Shown in pieces: positions 43,722-52,889 of a stretch of 64,000 bases of DNA. The notes below the pieces were generated by a model, which was not told the origin of the DNA, did not search any database, and saw nothing but the letters and a program-made list of their open reading frames with translations. The translations under genes and the position numbers were made by a program. Location of the stretch: contig NZ_JAUTAR010000001.1 of NCBI RefSeq assembly GCF_030818695.1, forward strand, positions 4,210,501-4,274,500, in the 5' to 3' direction. Position 1 is the stretch's first letter. The number at the start of each line of letters is the position of its first letter. Source of the DNA: Chryseobacterium sp. SORGH_AS_0447 (GTDB lineage: Bacteria; Bacteroidota; Bacteroidia; Flavobacteriales; Weeksellaceae).

Positions 43722-44350
43722 CACTAATACGATGTCGAGATTCCTACGGAATGACAAACTTTGAGCTGTATGTTTAAATTCGCATTCTGACAGCTTTATT
43801 GTTTCTAGATAATCCAAACATGATTTTTTTACATGCACGATTTAATACTATGTTGAGATTCTTGCGGAATAACAAACTTTGAGCTGTATCTTTAAATTCG
43901 TATTCTGACAGCTTTATTGTTTCTAGATAATCCAAACATGATTTTTTTACATGCACGATTTAATACTATGTTGAGATTCCTGCGGAATGACAAACTTTGG
44001 GCTGTATCTTTAGATTCGTATTCTGACAGCTTTATTGTTTCTAGATAATCCAAACATGATTTTTTTACATGCACGATTTAATACTATGTTGAGATTCTTG
44101 CGGAATAACAAACTTTGAGCTGTATCTTTAAATTCGTATTCTGACAGCTTTATTGTTTCTAGATAATCCAAACATGATTTTTTTACATGCACGATTTAAT
44201 ACTATGTTGAGATTCCTGCGGAATGACAAACTTTGGGCTGTATCTTTAGATTCGTATTCTGACAGCTTTATTGTTTCTAGATGATCCAAACATGATTTTT
44301 TTACATGCACGATTTAATACGATGTTGAGATTCTTGCGGAATGACAACTT
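43722..44350. repeat. 118-bp tandem repeat array with 236-bp higher-order dimers
   Basis: Unit starts (ATGTTGAGATTC) occur at 43732, 43850, 43968, 44086, 44204 and 44322 (last partial): a strict 118-bp period. Units 2 and 4 are identical as far as I compared; units 3 and 5 match except one base (agataatcc/agatgatcc) near the middle. They differ from 2 and 4 by shared changes (CCTGCGGAATGAC versus CTTGCGGAATAAC, GGGCTG versus GAGCTG). This shows duplication of a 236-bp pair. Each unit opens a 60-codon minus-strand frame, which is a by-product of the repeat, not a gene family. Not CRISPR: no spacers. Confidence 0.95.
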
Positions 44351-44445
44351 TGCGTTTAATCTTTTAGCTGGTATTTTACAGGAGCTTTGTAATTCGGTAG
44401 GAATCCGAACACGAATCTTTCCACTATCCGATTTACGGAAAATAA

Positions 44446-44472
44446 AAAAGCGCATTTTGAGATGCGCTTTTT
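44446..44472 (-). terminator. Terminator after endonuclease/exonuclease/phosphatase gene
   Basis: Stem AAAAGCGCAT (44446-44455)/ATGCGCTTTT (44462-44471) with loop TTTGAG; A-run on one side and T-run on the other. It lies 37 nt past the stop at 44509. Confidence 0.8.
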
Positions 44473-44508
44473 AATGGTATGGAAATACTAGTTTTATTTA
44501 AACCTTTA

Positions 44509-45342
44509 TTATTTCACAAACTGCAATTCCGCCAATACCGGAAAGTGGTCTGAAGGATACAGCAGGTTTTCTCTTCGGTCATTGATATGACGGTGGGATT
44601 TTATCCTGAACCCTTTTACAAAAATATAATCGATTCTTTCTTTTGGAACTTCATTCACATTGAATCCGGTGAACGTTCCTTTTGGTCCGTAATGTTTCGT
44701 TTCGGAATGGTAGAAAGAGTCCTGTAAGTTTTTCGACATAATTTTAATCGGTTCCGAATCTTCCGTCAGGTTGAAATCTCCGCTTACGGTGACCGGTAAA
44801 TTTTTAGGATTGATCTCCTTGATTTTCTTCAGGATCAGTTCCGAAGATCTTACCCGTGCCACATTTCCGACATGATCAAAATGAAGATTAAGCGCCATAA
44901 ATTCCTTTCCTGATTTTTTATCTTTGAAAACCGCATAAGTACAAATCCTGTTCAAAGCGGCATCCCATCCTTTCGACGGCTTTTCCGGCGTTTCGGAAAG
45001 CCAGAAGGTTCCGGAATTAACGACCTTTAGCCTATCCGTATCATAAAAAATTGCTGAGAACTCGCCTTTTTCTTTTCCATCATCCCTGCCTACACCTACA
45101 TAATCGTAATTCTTCAGACCGTTCTTGATATCTTTCATCTGCTCCGGCAGCGCTTCCTGTACTCCGAAATAATCTGGATGATAGTACGTCAGCAGATCCG
45201 CCACATCCTCTTTCCGGTTGGTCCAGGAATTTTCCTTATCCGAATCCACATTCAGCCTGATATTGAAGCTCATTACTTTGAGGTCCTGTGAAAAGCCACA
45301 TGCAAAAGCCAATAGAAATACGATTGAAAATTTTAAGTTCAT
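44509..45342 (-). CDS. Secreted endonuclease/exonuclease/phosphatase family protein
   Basis: 277 residues with a signal peptide (cleavage near GFS-Q, residue 19). EEP-fold motifs: LKVMSFNIRLNVDSDKENSW, VQEALPEQ (Glu), NLHFDHVGNVARVRSS, VSGDFNLTEDS, and RIDYIFVKG ... LYPSDHFPVLAELQF (catalytic SDH). It hydrolyses a phosphodiester or phosphomonoester outside the cytoplasm; it could be a nuclease or sphingomyelinase-like enzyme. Substrate not determinable. Separated from the M1 gene by a terminator. Confidence 0.88.
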   Translation of the reverse strand: MNLKFSIVFLLAFACGFSQDLKVMSFNIRLNVDSDKENSWTNRKEDVADLLTYYHPDYFGVQEALPEQMKDIKNGLKNYDYVGVGRDDGKEKGEFSAIFYDTDRLKVVNSGTFWLSETPEKPSKGWDAALNRICTYAVFKDKKSGKEFMALNLHFDHVGNVARVRSSELILKKIKEINPKNLPVTVSGDFNLTEDSEPIKIMSKNLQDSFYHSETKHYGPKGTFTGFNVNEVPKERIDYIFVKGFRIKSHRHINDRRENLLYPSDHFPVLAELQFVK

Positions 45343-45431
45343 TATTTTTACTTTAAAGATCAGACAAAAATAGAAATTATGTCTCAGAAAGAGACTATAA
45401 AGCCTGAAGTTTCCTGTTATATTTCGTTCAT

Positions 45432-45463
45432 AAAAAAAGCTCCGGAATTGTACCGGAGCTTCA
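45432..45463 (-). terminator. Terminator after second M1 peptidase
   Basis: Stem AAGCTCCGG (45437-45445)/CCGGAGCTT (45453-45461) with loop AATTGTA; long T run on the minus strand (complement of 45432-45438). Confidence 0.83.
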
Positions 45464-45513
45464 CTATTTAAATATCATGCAAATTATGAATACATGATGC
45501 TGCAGGATTAAAA

Positions 45514-47713
45514 TTATTCTTTGGTAAACTTAAATTCTTTCCCACCCTGATTGAAAGTGATGGTTTTCTTATCCTTGCTGAAGATCATGGATATCTGCGC
45601 CATTTCAAAGGTGAAGGTATTATCCCCGGTATATTCCAGCGGAAAAGCCTGCTGGCCGGTAGCCTGAGCATACAATTTATTATCTTTCTCCGTAAATGTA
45701 ATTTTCAATGGAAGATCTTTGCTGCCGTAAGTTCCGGTGAAGTCTTTAATGTTAATTTTTTCCATAGGTTTTGCCTGAGCAGAAGTCCATGTGTTATTTT
45801 TGGCATCTACGTCCGGAATCTTGGAATTCGGATCCAGTTTTACCATATCGATCTCTTTATTGGAGTCGATTTTAAAGGTCCATTCCTTATTTCTTTTCCA
45901 CACTTCAATCGGCAGTTTCACCATCTGTTCGGTTCCGTCTTTGAACTTCACCTGAACAGTGGTTGGCATTGGCAACTGTCCGATATTTTCAACAGTGATC
46001 TGAGCTCCGTTTTTAAAGTCCCCATTCACATATTTTACGTTTTTCACCGCCTGATCGATTTTCCACTTGTTGATGAACCAGCCTCTCCAGAACCAGTTCA
46101 GCTCCTCACCGGAAACATTTTCCATGGTGTGGAAGAAATCCCAAGGCGTTGGATGTTTGAACGCCCATCTTTCGATATAGGTTCTAAAAGCTTTATCAAA
46201 TTTTTCAGGTCCCAAAATAGATTCCCTCAACATACCAAGACCAAGCCCCGGCTTGAAATAAGCCAGGATCCCGATGCTGTTTTCTTTCATATTGTCCGGT
46301 CCCACCATGATCGGCTCAAAATTGTCATTCATCAGGAAAGCCCCCATCTGAGCTACATTTTTCTTTTCAGCATATTCCCCTTTGTTGAAAGCATCCGTTG
46401 AAAGTTCGTTGATAAACGTGTTGAACCCTTCATCCATCCAGGCAAACAGCCTCTCGTTGGAACCTACAATCATCGGGAACCAGTTGTGTCCGAATTCATG
46501 ATCGGTAACACCCCAAAGTTCGCTTCCTTTGGAATTCATGTGGCAGAACACAATTCCCGGATATTCCATCCCGCCTTCGTTTCCGGCCACGTTGGTAGCA
46601 GCAGGATAAGTGTACGGATACCATTTTGCAGAATAATGTTCGATCGCCGCTTTCGTATATTCGGTGGATCTTCCCCAGGCATTCTGCCCGGCACTTTCTA
46701 CAGGATACGCCGAAATAGCCATCGATTTTTTACCATTCGGAAGATTTATCTTTGCCGCATCCAGGATAAACGCAGGAGAAGAAGCCCATGCAAAATCCCT
46801 GGCCTGGGTAATTTTGAATTTCCAGGTTTTCGTACCGGTCTGCTGGTTTTTCCCGATCTCGGATTCCGGACGGACCATCACCGTTTTATCACTATTCGCA
46901 GCCTGCTCCCAACGGCTGTTCTCCTCTCTGGAATAAACGTCTTTCGGGTTCAGCAATTCGCCTGAAGCCACCACATAATGGTTGGCAGGAACGGTAATAT
47001 TTGCGGTAATGTCTCCATATTCCAGATAGAATTCGGATGCTCCCAGATAAGGCATTGTATTCCAGCCCAGCACATCATCATAGACACACATTCTCGGATA
47101 CCACTGGGCAATGGTATAAATTTTACCGTTTTTCGTATCCTGGATTCCCATCCGGTCGGAGCCGTATTTCGGAGAAAGGAAAGAATATTCTATTTTGATT
47201 TTAGCCACGCCGCCCTGCGCCTTCAGTTCGGAAGGAAGATCGATTTGCATCCGGGTATCGGTAATGGTATACTTTACGTCTTTGCCGTCCAGCTTTACGG
47301 ATTTTATTTTGTATCCTCCTTCAAATTCCTCACCGTGCGCCCCGTTTCGGCTTCCCGACATCGGCACCACTGCGTTTCCTCTTGAATCTTTTGCAAATAA
47401 ATTCTGGTCCAGCTGCAGCCACAGAAAAGCTAATTTATCTGTACTGTTGTTGGTATAGGTAATTTCAGCAGTTCCTGTAATTTCATCTTTGGCTTCATTG
47501 AGGCTCACATTTAAATTTATAGCTCGCCGAATTCTGCCAGTAGGCATAACCGGGCTGTCCGCTTGCGGATCTCGTCGGTGTACCGGTCTGGGTATAGAAA
47601 AACGGCTTGAAGGCTTCTACATAATCATATTTCGGAGCTTCCTGAGCATAAGAATTTCCTGCAAAAGCAAAAATTGCAACGGCAGAAAGCAAATTGGGAA
47701 ATTTTATTTTCAT
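45514..47713 (-). pseudogene. M1 family metallopeptidase, frameshifted near N-terminus
   Basis: The frame from 47713 gives MKIKFPNLLSAVAIFAFAG with signal peptide up to [10 protein letters not shown], then breaks. The frame ending at 45514 continues as [22 protein letters not shown]. The change is one extra A in AAA on the coding strand (TTT at 47510-47512); with two As the protein reads YKFNVSLNEA. The repaired protein (~732 residues) is a gluzincin aminopeptidase: [10 protein letters not shown] with the downstream Glu in [15 protein letters not shown], and a C-terminal ~130-residue beta-rich domain ([20 protein letters not shown]...). Probably a periplasmic peptidase and paralogue of 41527-43389. 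A sequencing error is likelier than a pseudogene. Confidence 0.85.
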
Positions 47714-47814
47714 TAGATAAAAGATTTGAACATTTAAAAATAGGTAAAGAAAATATCAGACTTGTTACAAATAAAATGAAAATATCAGAAATTTTTATTT
47801 CTAATGGCGAATGA

Positions 47815-47850
47815 AAAAAGAAAATCCCTGATCCTATTAGTAATCAGGGA
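47815..47850 (-). terminator. Terminator after SDR gene
   Basis: Stem TCCCTGAT (47825-47832)/ATCAGGGA (47843-47850) with a 10-nt loop, followed on the minus strand by TTTTCTTTTTTC. It lies 6 nt past the stop of the SDR gene. Confidence 0.75.
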
Positions 47851-47856
47851 AGATAT

Positions 47857-48738
47857 TTAGTTTGATTTTTTCGATTTAATCATTGCTTCCAGCGCATCCC
47901 ACATTTCCTGCGGAATATCTTCCAGCATATTGAATTCTCCGGCGCCCTGTAGCCATTCGCCACCATCGATCGTCACCACTTCCCCATTCATGTAGGCTGA
48001 ATAATCGGATACCAGATAAGCAGCAAGGTTAGCCAGCTCCTGATGTTCGCCTACTCTCCTCAGCGGTACTTTTTTCCGCATATCGAATTTCTCCTGAAGG
48101 TCTCCCGGCAACAGCCTGTCCCAGGCTCCTTTCGTCGGGAACGGTCCCGGAGCAATGGCGTTGAAACGGATTCCGTATTTGGCCCACTCTACCGCCAAGG
48201 ATCTTGTCATGGCCAATACCCCGGCTTTTGCACAGGCCGACGGAACCACATAGGCAGAACCCGTCCAGGAATAGGTGGTCACAATATTTAAAACCGTTCC
48301 CGGTGTTTTGGAATCGATCCAGTGTTTCCCGATGGAAAGGGTACAGTTTTTTGTTCCTTTTAATACAATATCCAAAATGGAATCGAAGGCAGAATGGGTA
48401 AGCCTTTCGGTAGGGGAAATAAAATTTCCGGCAGCATTATTCAACAGGATATCAATTCTTCCGAATTCTTTCAGAGTTGCTTCTTTCATGGCTTCTACCT
48501 CATCCCAGTTCCGCACGTCGCAAGCTACACAAAGTACTTTGCCTCCGGTTTCTTCTTCCAGTTCTTTGGCCGTCCCTTGCAGTTTCTCCAGGTTTCTGGA
48601 GGTAATGACTACTTTGGCGCCCAGTTCGAGAAAATATTTGGTCATGGCTTTTCCCAGGCCGCTTCCGCCTCCGGTTACAATGGCTACTTTATCTTTTAAA
48701 GCTCCTTCACGAAGCATAGGTTGTGTATAGAGATTCAT
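47857..48738 (-). CDS. SDR-family 2,4-dienoyl-CoA reductase-like oxidoreductase
   Basis: 293 residues. NADP(H)-binding TGGGSGLGKAM (about 22-32), NNAAGNF (about 98-104) and a C-terminal TIDGGEWL. The expected SDR active-site Tyr is not at the usual YxxxK position; instead the run TTYSWTGSAYVVPSACAKAGV carries Ser/Tyr and Lys, as in mitochondrial DECR1-type dienoyl-CoA reductases. It likely reduces 2,4-dienoyl-CoA in beta-oxidation of unsaturated fatty acids. Located outside the paa operon. Confidence 0.87.
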   Translation of the reverse strand: MNLYTQPMLREGALKDKVAIVTGGGSGLGKAMTKYFLELGAKVVITSRNLEKLQGTAKELEEETGGKVLCVACDVRNWDEVEAMKEATLKEFGRIDILLNNAAGNFISPTERLTHSAFDSILDIVLKGTKNCTLSIGKHWIDSKTPGTVLNIVTTYSWTGSAYVVPSACAKAGVLAMTRSLAVEWAKYGIRFNAIAPGPFPTKGAWDRLLPGDLQEKFDMRKKVPLRRVGEHQELANLAAYLVSDYSAYMNGEVVTIDGGEWLQGAGEFNMLEDIPQEMWDALEAMIKSKKSN

Positions 48739-48956
48739 AATTCTGTATTTAATGTCGGTGGACTTCTCTTCTGTTCGTCACCGTGTGTCCCGTAAATTTA
48801 CTATAAATATTTATTTCTCCCGACTAAAAAACTATGTAGGATATACAAAACCTTTTCCCCAGCAATACAAAACACCGATAATTCAACATATCAATAAACT
48901 TAATATTAAAATCACATTAAATTTAAATTAAAAATACCATATTACTATTAAAATTG

Positions 48957-48964
48957 TAAATTTG
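48957..48964 (+). promoter_or_regulatory. -7 element of the DUF1800/DUF1501 unit
   Basis: TAAATTTG matches TAnnTTTG perfectly and lies 20 nt before the ATG at 48984; a -33 TTG at the ideal spacing is not visible. Confidence 0.45.
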
Positions 48965-48983
48965 TTCAAAAATACAAACCATC

Positions 48984-50618
48984 ATGCCAAGCCTTACTCC
49001 CAAAACCAATGTCCTGGGATTTTCGAATGCCTATCATCTTCTGAGACGGACTACCTACAATATCACAAAGGCAAAAATTCTCGACTTTGCGACCAAGACG
49101 CCACAGCAGGCCCTTTCGGAATTGTTTACCTTCAGCAATCCGGTTCCGTCTTCACCACTTAACAATATTGGGGAAACCATTGTTCCCACCGCATCAAACC
49201 CAACGATTACGGACAGCCAGAATACAGTGAACAGTGTAAAATATGATCTTTACTGGTGGCTGCACAGTGCCTTAAAAGATCCTTCAGCACAGCACAAAAT
49301 CGTTTATTTTCTACACATCCTGTTTGTAACGGATGACGGCGCTTCTTTCTGGACAAATTTCGATTACCGGGAACTCTTGAGGTTTCATGCCAATGGCAGC
49401 CTTAAAGATCTCGCGATAAGGGTAACCCAAAATGCGAGAATGCTGATGTTTTTAAATAATAACCTGAACCAGAGCAACAGCCCCAATCAGAATTATGCCC
49501 GGGAGTTTTTGGAGCTTTTCACGATTTTAAAAGGTCCTCAGATCGCTACAGGAAATTATACGAATTATACGGAAACCGATGTACAGCAGGCAGCAAGGGT
49601 GCTTACCGGCTTTTCACTTACTTCGTCCATCCACCTGGATAAAACGGCAAGGCTCAATTCCCTGGATCCTGTTACCAACATCCCTACCGGCCAGGTAAAA
49701 GTAAATACCCATGATACCGGAAACAAAACGTTTTCTTTGGCTTTCAATGCCCAATCGATTACGGGAGGAACCACGGAAGCAACCATTAAAACGGAGCTTC
49801 AGAACTTTGTGACGATGATTTTTGATAAAGATGAAACCGCAAAGGCCTATTGCCGGAGAATGTACCGCTATTTTGTCGGAAGACAGATTACTTCGGACAT
49901 AGAAACGGATATTATCGTTCCTCTGGCTGCTTCACTGAAAGCCGATAACTACAATATTATCCCAACACTTACCACCCTTCTCAAGAGCAAGCATTTTTAT
50001 GATGAAGAGGACAGCATTACAGGAGATCAGACCATTGGAAACATTGTAAGAAACCCGGTAGAGCTTTATTTTCATCTGTTTTCCCTGCTTAATCTTCAGC
50101 TTCCTTCGTATACTGCCAATCCGTCGGCCATACATAGCCTGATGGGCGTGGTAAGTAATTACTCGTCCAATATGGGAATGCCGGTCTTCAGTCCGCAGTC
50201 GGTGAATGGATATGCAGCTTACTCAAGCAGCCCGAACTATGATAAAAACTGGATCACGACTTCCTCACTTAGGATACGGTACAACAACACCATCGATTTC
50301 TTTATCAACGGGCTTACCTACAACGGCTTTACTTTTAAACTGAATAATGCCGCATTTGTAAAAGACAGCGGGTATTTTTCAAATCCGGCAAATGCAGATA
50401 CCCTGGTCACGGAATTTCTGCAGATGATGTTTGTGGAGGTGCCGGACGGTACGCGGTATGACGAGTTTAAAACGATTTTCCTTAACAATTTAAGCCCGAT
50501 CAACTGGCAGAATGAATGGAACAACTACACCAGCTCCGGAAATGCAAACAATGTAAAAATCCCGATCGACCGGCTGGTGAAAGCAATCATCAAATCTCCT
50601 GAATTCCAAATACTCTAA
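48984..50618 (+). CDS. DUF1800 family protein
   Basis: 544 residues. The family pattern is clear: AYHLLRRTTYNITKAKILDFA at the start, DLYWWLHSALKDPSAQHKIVYFLHILFVT (about 75-115), REFLELFTILKGP (about 170), VQQAARVLTGFS (about 195), and IKTELQNFVTMIFDKDETAKAYCRRMYRYF (about 275-305). No signal peptide is visible. DUF1800 genes are paired with DUF1501 genes across many bacteria; the pair's role is unknown. The next gene starts 5 nt after the stop. Confidence 0.9.
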   Translation: MPSLTPKTNVLGFSNAYHLLRRTTYNITKAKILDFATKTPQQALSELFTFSNPVPSSPLNNIGETIVPTASNPTITDSQNTVNSVKYDLYWWLHSALKDPSAQHKIVYFLHILFVTDDGASFWTNFDYRELLRFHANGSLKDLAIRVTQNARMLMFLNNNLNQSNSPNQNYAREFLELFTILKGPQIATGNYTNYTETDVQQAARVLTGFSLTSSIHLDKTARLNSLDPVTNIPTGQVKVNTHDTGNKTFSLAFNAQSITGGTTEATIKTELQNFVTMIFDKDETAKAYCRRMYRYFVGRQITSDIETDIIVPLAASLKADNYNIIPTLTTLLKSKHFYDEEDSITGDQTIGNIVRNPVELYFHLFSLLNLQLPSYTANPSAIHSLMGVVSNYSSNMGMPVFSPQSVNGYAAYSSSPNYDKNWITTSSLRIRYNNTIDFFINGLTYNGFTFKLNNAAFVKDSGYFSNPANADTLVTEFLQMMFVEVPDGTRYDEFKTIFLNNLSPINWQNEWNNYTSSGNANNVKIPIDRLVKAIIKSPEFQIL

Positions 50619-50622
50619 GATC

Positions 50623-52242
50623 ATGAACAGAAAAGACTTTTTAAAATTAGTTTCTCTCGCAGGAGTAGGTGCTCCTTTTTACCTCAACGGAATGCCGTCC
50701 AGGTTTATGAATCAGTTTTTGGATTTTCAGCTGAGCTGCGACGTTGTAAACGACCGCTCCCTGGTCATTCTGAGGCTTGCCGGAGCAAATGACGGGCTCA
50801 ATACGGTAATCCCGGTGAGCCAGTACAGCACCTATGCCGCGCTGCGTCCGAACATTAAGATCAACAGTTCGGGAACCGGAAGCTATATTCCGCTGGACAG
50901 CACGGTGGCCTCCGGCAAGCTTGTCGGACTGAATCCTTCCATGACCGGATTTAAAAACCTGTATGATTCCGGAAAGCTTTTATTAATGAATGGCGTAGGA
51001 TACCCAAACCCAAATTATTCGCATTTCCGCTCGGAAAACCTGATGTTCTCAGGGAAGGACGGTTCTGTCAATTCGGATCTGCTGGACGGGATATTCGGAA
51101 GGTATCTGGGTGCCCTGTATCCGGGATTAGCCGGAAATCCAACCACACTGAATCCGGATCCGCTGGCCATACAGATGGGCAACCTTAATCCATGTCTGTT
51201 TTACGAGCATACGACAGAGAAAAACATCGAATATAATATGACGGGCTTCCAGTCCACTGTTTTCAGCAATTTAAACCTGGTAAATTCTGAATACAACGAT
51301 CTTTTAAGCTACATCAAAGGTGTTGCTGCCAGTATGGATGCTTATTATAACCGGGTAATGCAGGTTTTCAATGCGGGAAATAATTCCACGACTACCTATC
51401 CTAATTCTTCGCTGGGCAAACAGCTGAAAACGGTTGCGAGAATGATTAAAGGCGGAAGTAAAACGAAAATATTCCAGGTAAATCTAAGCGGATTCGATAC
51501 CCATGTCAACCAGGTACAAGCCGGAAGCACCCATTTGGGAACCCATGCGAATCTTTTGGGAGATATTGCCAATTCGGTTGCCGCTTTCCAGGCGGATATT
51601 CAACAGCTCGGTATTGCCGATAAGATCATGACCGTTACGTTCAGTGAGTTCGGAAGGCAGGTCCGAGAAAACGGAAGCACCGGAACCGATCATGGCGACC
51701 TGGCACCGTTCTTTGTGATCGGTAACGCTGCGGCAGCAGGTATTTTAGGCGACCACCCGGTATTTACCAATCAGACTAGCTTTTACTACAACCAGAACCA
51801 GCGGAGATACGATTACCGGCAGATCTTTGCTTCACTTCTTCAGGACTGGCTGGGCGCAAGCACCAGTTTGATGGTAACTTCCGAGCTCGATTATTATGTC
51901 ACCGGAAACCAGAAAGTTGATGTAATTTCCAATGCACAGAAAGCAGGAACGGTTTGTTCCACCACCCTGGGCACTTCCAACGTGACTTCAGAAAAAGGCA
52001 TCAAAGTCTACCCGGTGCCGGCAAGCCAGTATATTTACGTAGATGTTGAAAACAGAAGAAATACGGAAATAAAATACCAAATGCTCGATATGAGCGGAAG
52101 GGTTATTCTTCAGCGTGCGGAAAGGTCGGTTTCCGGCCGTATCGAAATTAATGTTTCATCAGTTCCGCAAGGAAATTACATCCTGAAACTTACGATGGAT
52201 ACAGAGGAAATCAGCAAAAAAGTGATGGTTTCGCATCATTAA
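50623..52242 (+). CDS. DUF1501 protein with T9SS type A sorting domain
   Basis: 539 residues. The N-terminus MNRKDFLKLVSLAGVGAPFYLNG is a Tat-like or Sec signal without the twin Arg. The DUF1501 sulfatase-like core: LVILRLAGANDGLNTVIP (about 43-60), LNGVGYPNPNYSHFRS, VTFSEFGRQVRENGSTGTDHGDLAPFFVIG. The C-terminus (about 465-539, GIKVYPVPASQYIYVDV...IEINVSSVPQGNYILKL...KKVMVSHH) is a type A T9SS sorting domain, so the protein is probably surface-exposed. The only partner protein with the domain is this one; DUF1800 lacks it. Confidence 0.92.
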   Translation: MNRKDFLKLVSLAGVGAPFYLNGMPSRFMNQFLDFQLSCDVVNDRSLVILRLAGANDGLNTVIPVSQYSTYAALRPNIKINSSGTGSYIPLDSTVASGKLVGLNPSMTGFKNLYDSGKLLLMNGVGYPNPNYSHFRSENLMFSGKDGSVNSDLLDGIFGRYLGALYPGLAGNPTTLNPDPLAIQMGNLNPCLFYEHTTEKNIEYNMTGFQSTVFSNLNLVNSEYNDLLSYIKGVAASMDAYYNRVMQVFNAGNNSTTTYPNSSLGKQLKTVARMIKGGSKTKIFQVNLSGFDTHVNQVQAGSTHLGTHANLLGDIANSVAAFQADIQQLGIADKIMTVTFSEFGRQVRENGSTGTDHGDLAPFFVIGNAAAAGILGDHPVFTNQTSFYYNQNQRRYDYRQIFASLLQDWLGASTSLMVTSELDYYVTGNQKVDVISNAQKAGTVCSTTLGTSNVTSEKGIKVYPVPASQYIYVDVENRRNTEIKYQMLDMSGRVILQRAERSVSGRIEINVSSVPQGNYILKLTMDTEEISKKVMVSHH

Positions 52243-52267
52243 TCAACAAACCGCTTGTCAATTAAAT

Positions 52268-52301
52268 AAAAACAGCCTGATCAAATGATCAGGCTGTTTT
52301 T
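52268..52301. terminator. Bidirectional terminator
   Basis: 14-bp stem AAAACAGCCTGATC (52269-52282)/GATCAGGCTGTTTT (52287-52300) with AAAT loop, between the convergent DUF1501 and DUF1573 genes. Confidence 0.88.
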
Positions 52302-52319
52302 ATAACAAGATTAAATTAA

Positions 52320-52733
52320 TTAAGAAGCCACTACCGTTCCTTTGAACGAAAGGGTCTTAGGTGTTTTGCTGTCGCTTGTCGTAACGTTTACCGTTTTCAT
52401 AAACGGTCCTGCGTTCGCTGCATTATAGCTCGCTTCCACAAATCCTACTTTTCCAGGAAGGATAGGTGTTTTGGTATAGTTTGCTGTTGTACAACCACAT
52501 GAAGGCGCTACGTTTTCAATGATGATCGGCTTTTTTGAAGTATTAGTAAACTCAAATCTGATCAGTTTCGGTTTTCCCTGAGGAATATTTCCTACTTCAA
52601 TGGATTCTGATTTCCATTTGATGGCGTCTGCCAATACTTTTACTACAGGAGTACCTTCAGCAGGAAATACATTTGCATAGAAAGGAGAACATGCCATAAC
52701 CGCTAAAAGCGCAGTAATTTTTAAATTTTTCAT
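52320..52733 (-). CDS. DUF1573 domain-containing secreted protein
   Basis: 137 residues from the ATG at 52733 (MKNLKITALLAVMACSPFYA), which gives a proper signal peptide. The DUF1573 immunoglobulin-like fold: KPKLIRFEFTNTSKKPIIIENVAPSCGCTTANYTKTPILPGKVGFVEASYN with the conserved CGCT (about 78-81). It is probably a periplasmic or surface protein. Divergent from the sensor kinase gene; the 156-bp interval holds a candidate promoter for the kinase. Confidence 0.9.
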   Translation of the reverse strand: MKNLKITALLAVMACSPFYANVFPAEGTPVVKVLADAIKWKSESIEVGNIPQGKPKLIRFEFTNTSKKPIIIENVAPSCGCTTANYTKTPILPGKVGFVEASYNAANAGPFMKTVNVTTSDSKTPKTLSFKGTVVAS

Positions 52734-52839
52734 GATATACATTTTAATGATGATTAACCGATATTTTCTTTAACAGAACAAATGTAAGCGGAAAATCCGG
52801 ATATGTCCTGTTAACCGCTCTCAAACATTTGTTAATAAG

Positions 52840-52871
52840 TTGTTAATGATCAAAAATTAATAATATTTTTG
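52840..52871 (+). promoter_or_regulatory. Promoter of the OmpR-type two-component system
   Basis: TTG (52840-52842), 21-nt spacer, TATTTTTG (52864-52871). Transcription would start near 52878, which places the upstream ATG at 52869 in front of the mRNA and supports translation from the ATG at 52890. Confidence 0.6.
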
Positions 52872-52889
52872 GATAATATTGTCCTGCAA

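Larger units (their letters stand above)
43390..44508. other. 1.1-kb intergenic region containing oriC candidate and repeat array
   Basis: Between two minus-strand genes. It holds, from left to right: about 110 nt of promoter-side DNA for the M1 gene, the DnaA-box cluster, the 118-bp array, a short unrelated stretch (44350-44445), and a terminator hairpin. No protein gene is credible here. Confidence 0.8.

Noticed and set aside
43722..44350. CRISPR array
   Set aside because: Whole 118-bp units repeat without distinct spacers, and there are no cas genes in the window.
43620..44455. Series of nearly identical 60-72-codon minus-strand frames
   Set aside because: They are the same reading of each 118-bp repeat unit; the regular 118-bp spacing explains them fully. 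118 is not a multiple of three, so they do not form one long protein.
46129..46965. Plus-strand frames of 90-159 codons opposite the second M1 peptidase
   Set aside because: They are antisense to a well-supported peptidase coding region.
52779..52786. CAAATGTA as minus-strand -7 element for the DUF1573 gene
   Set aside because: The octamer fits (TACATTTG), but the nearest TTG is 35 nt away, beyond the normal spacing; left unlisted as a promoter.
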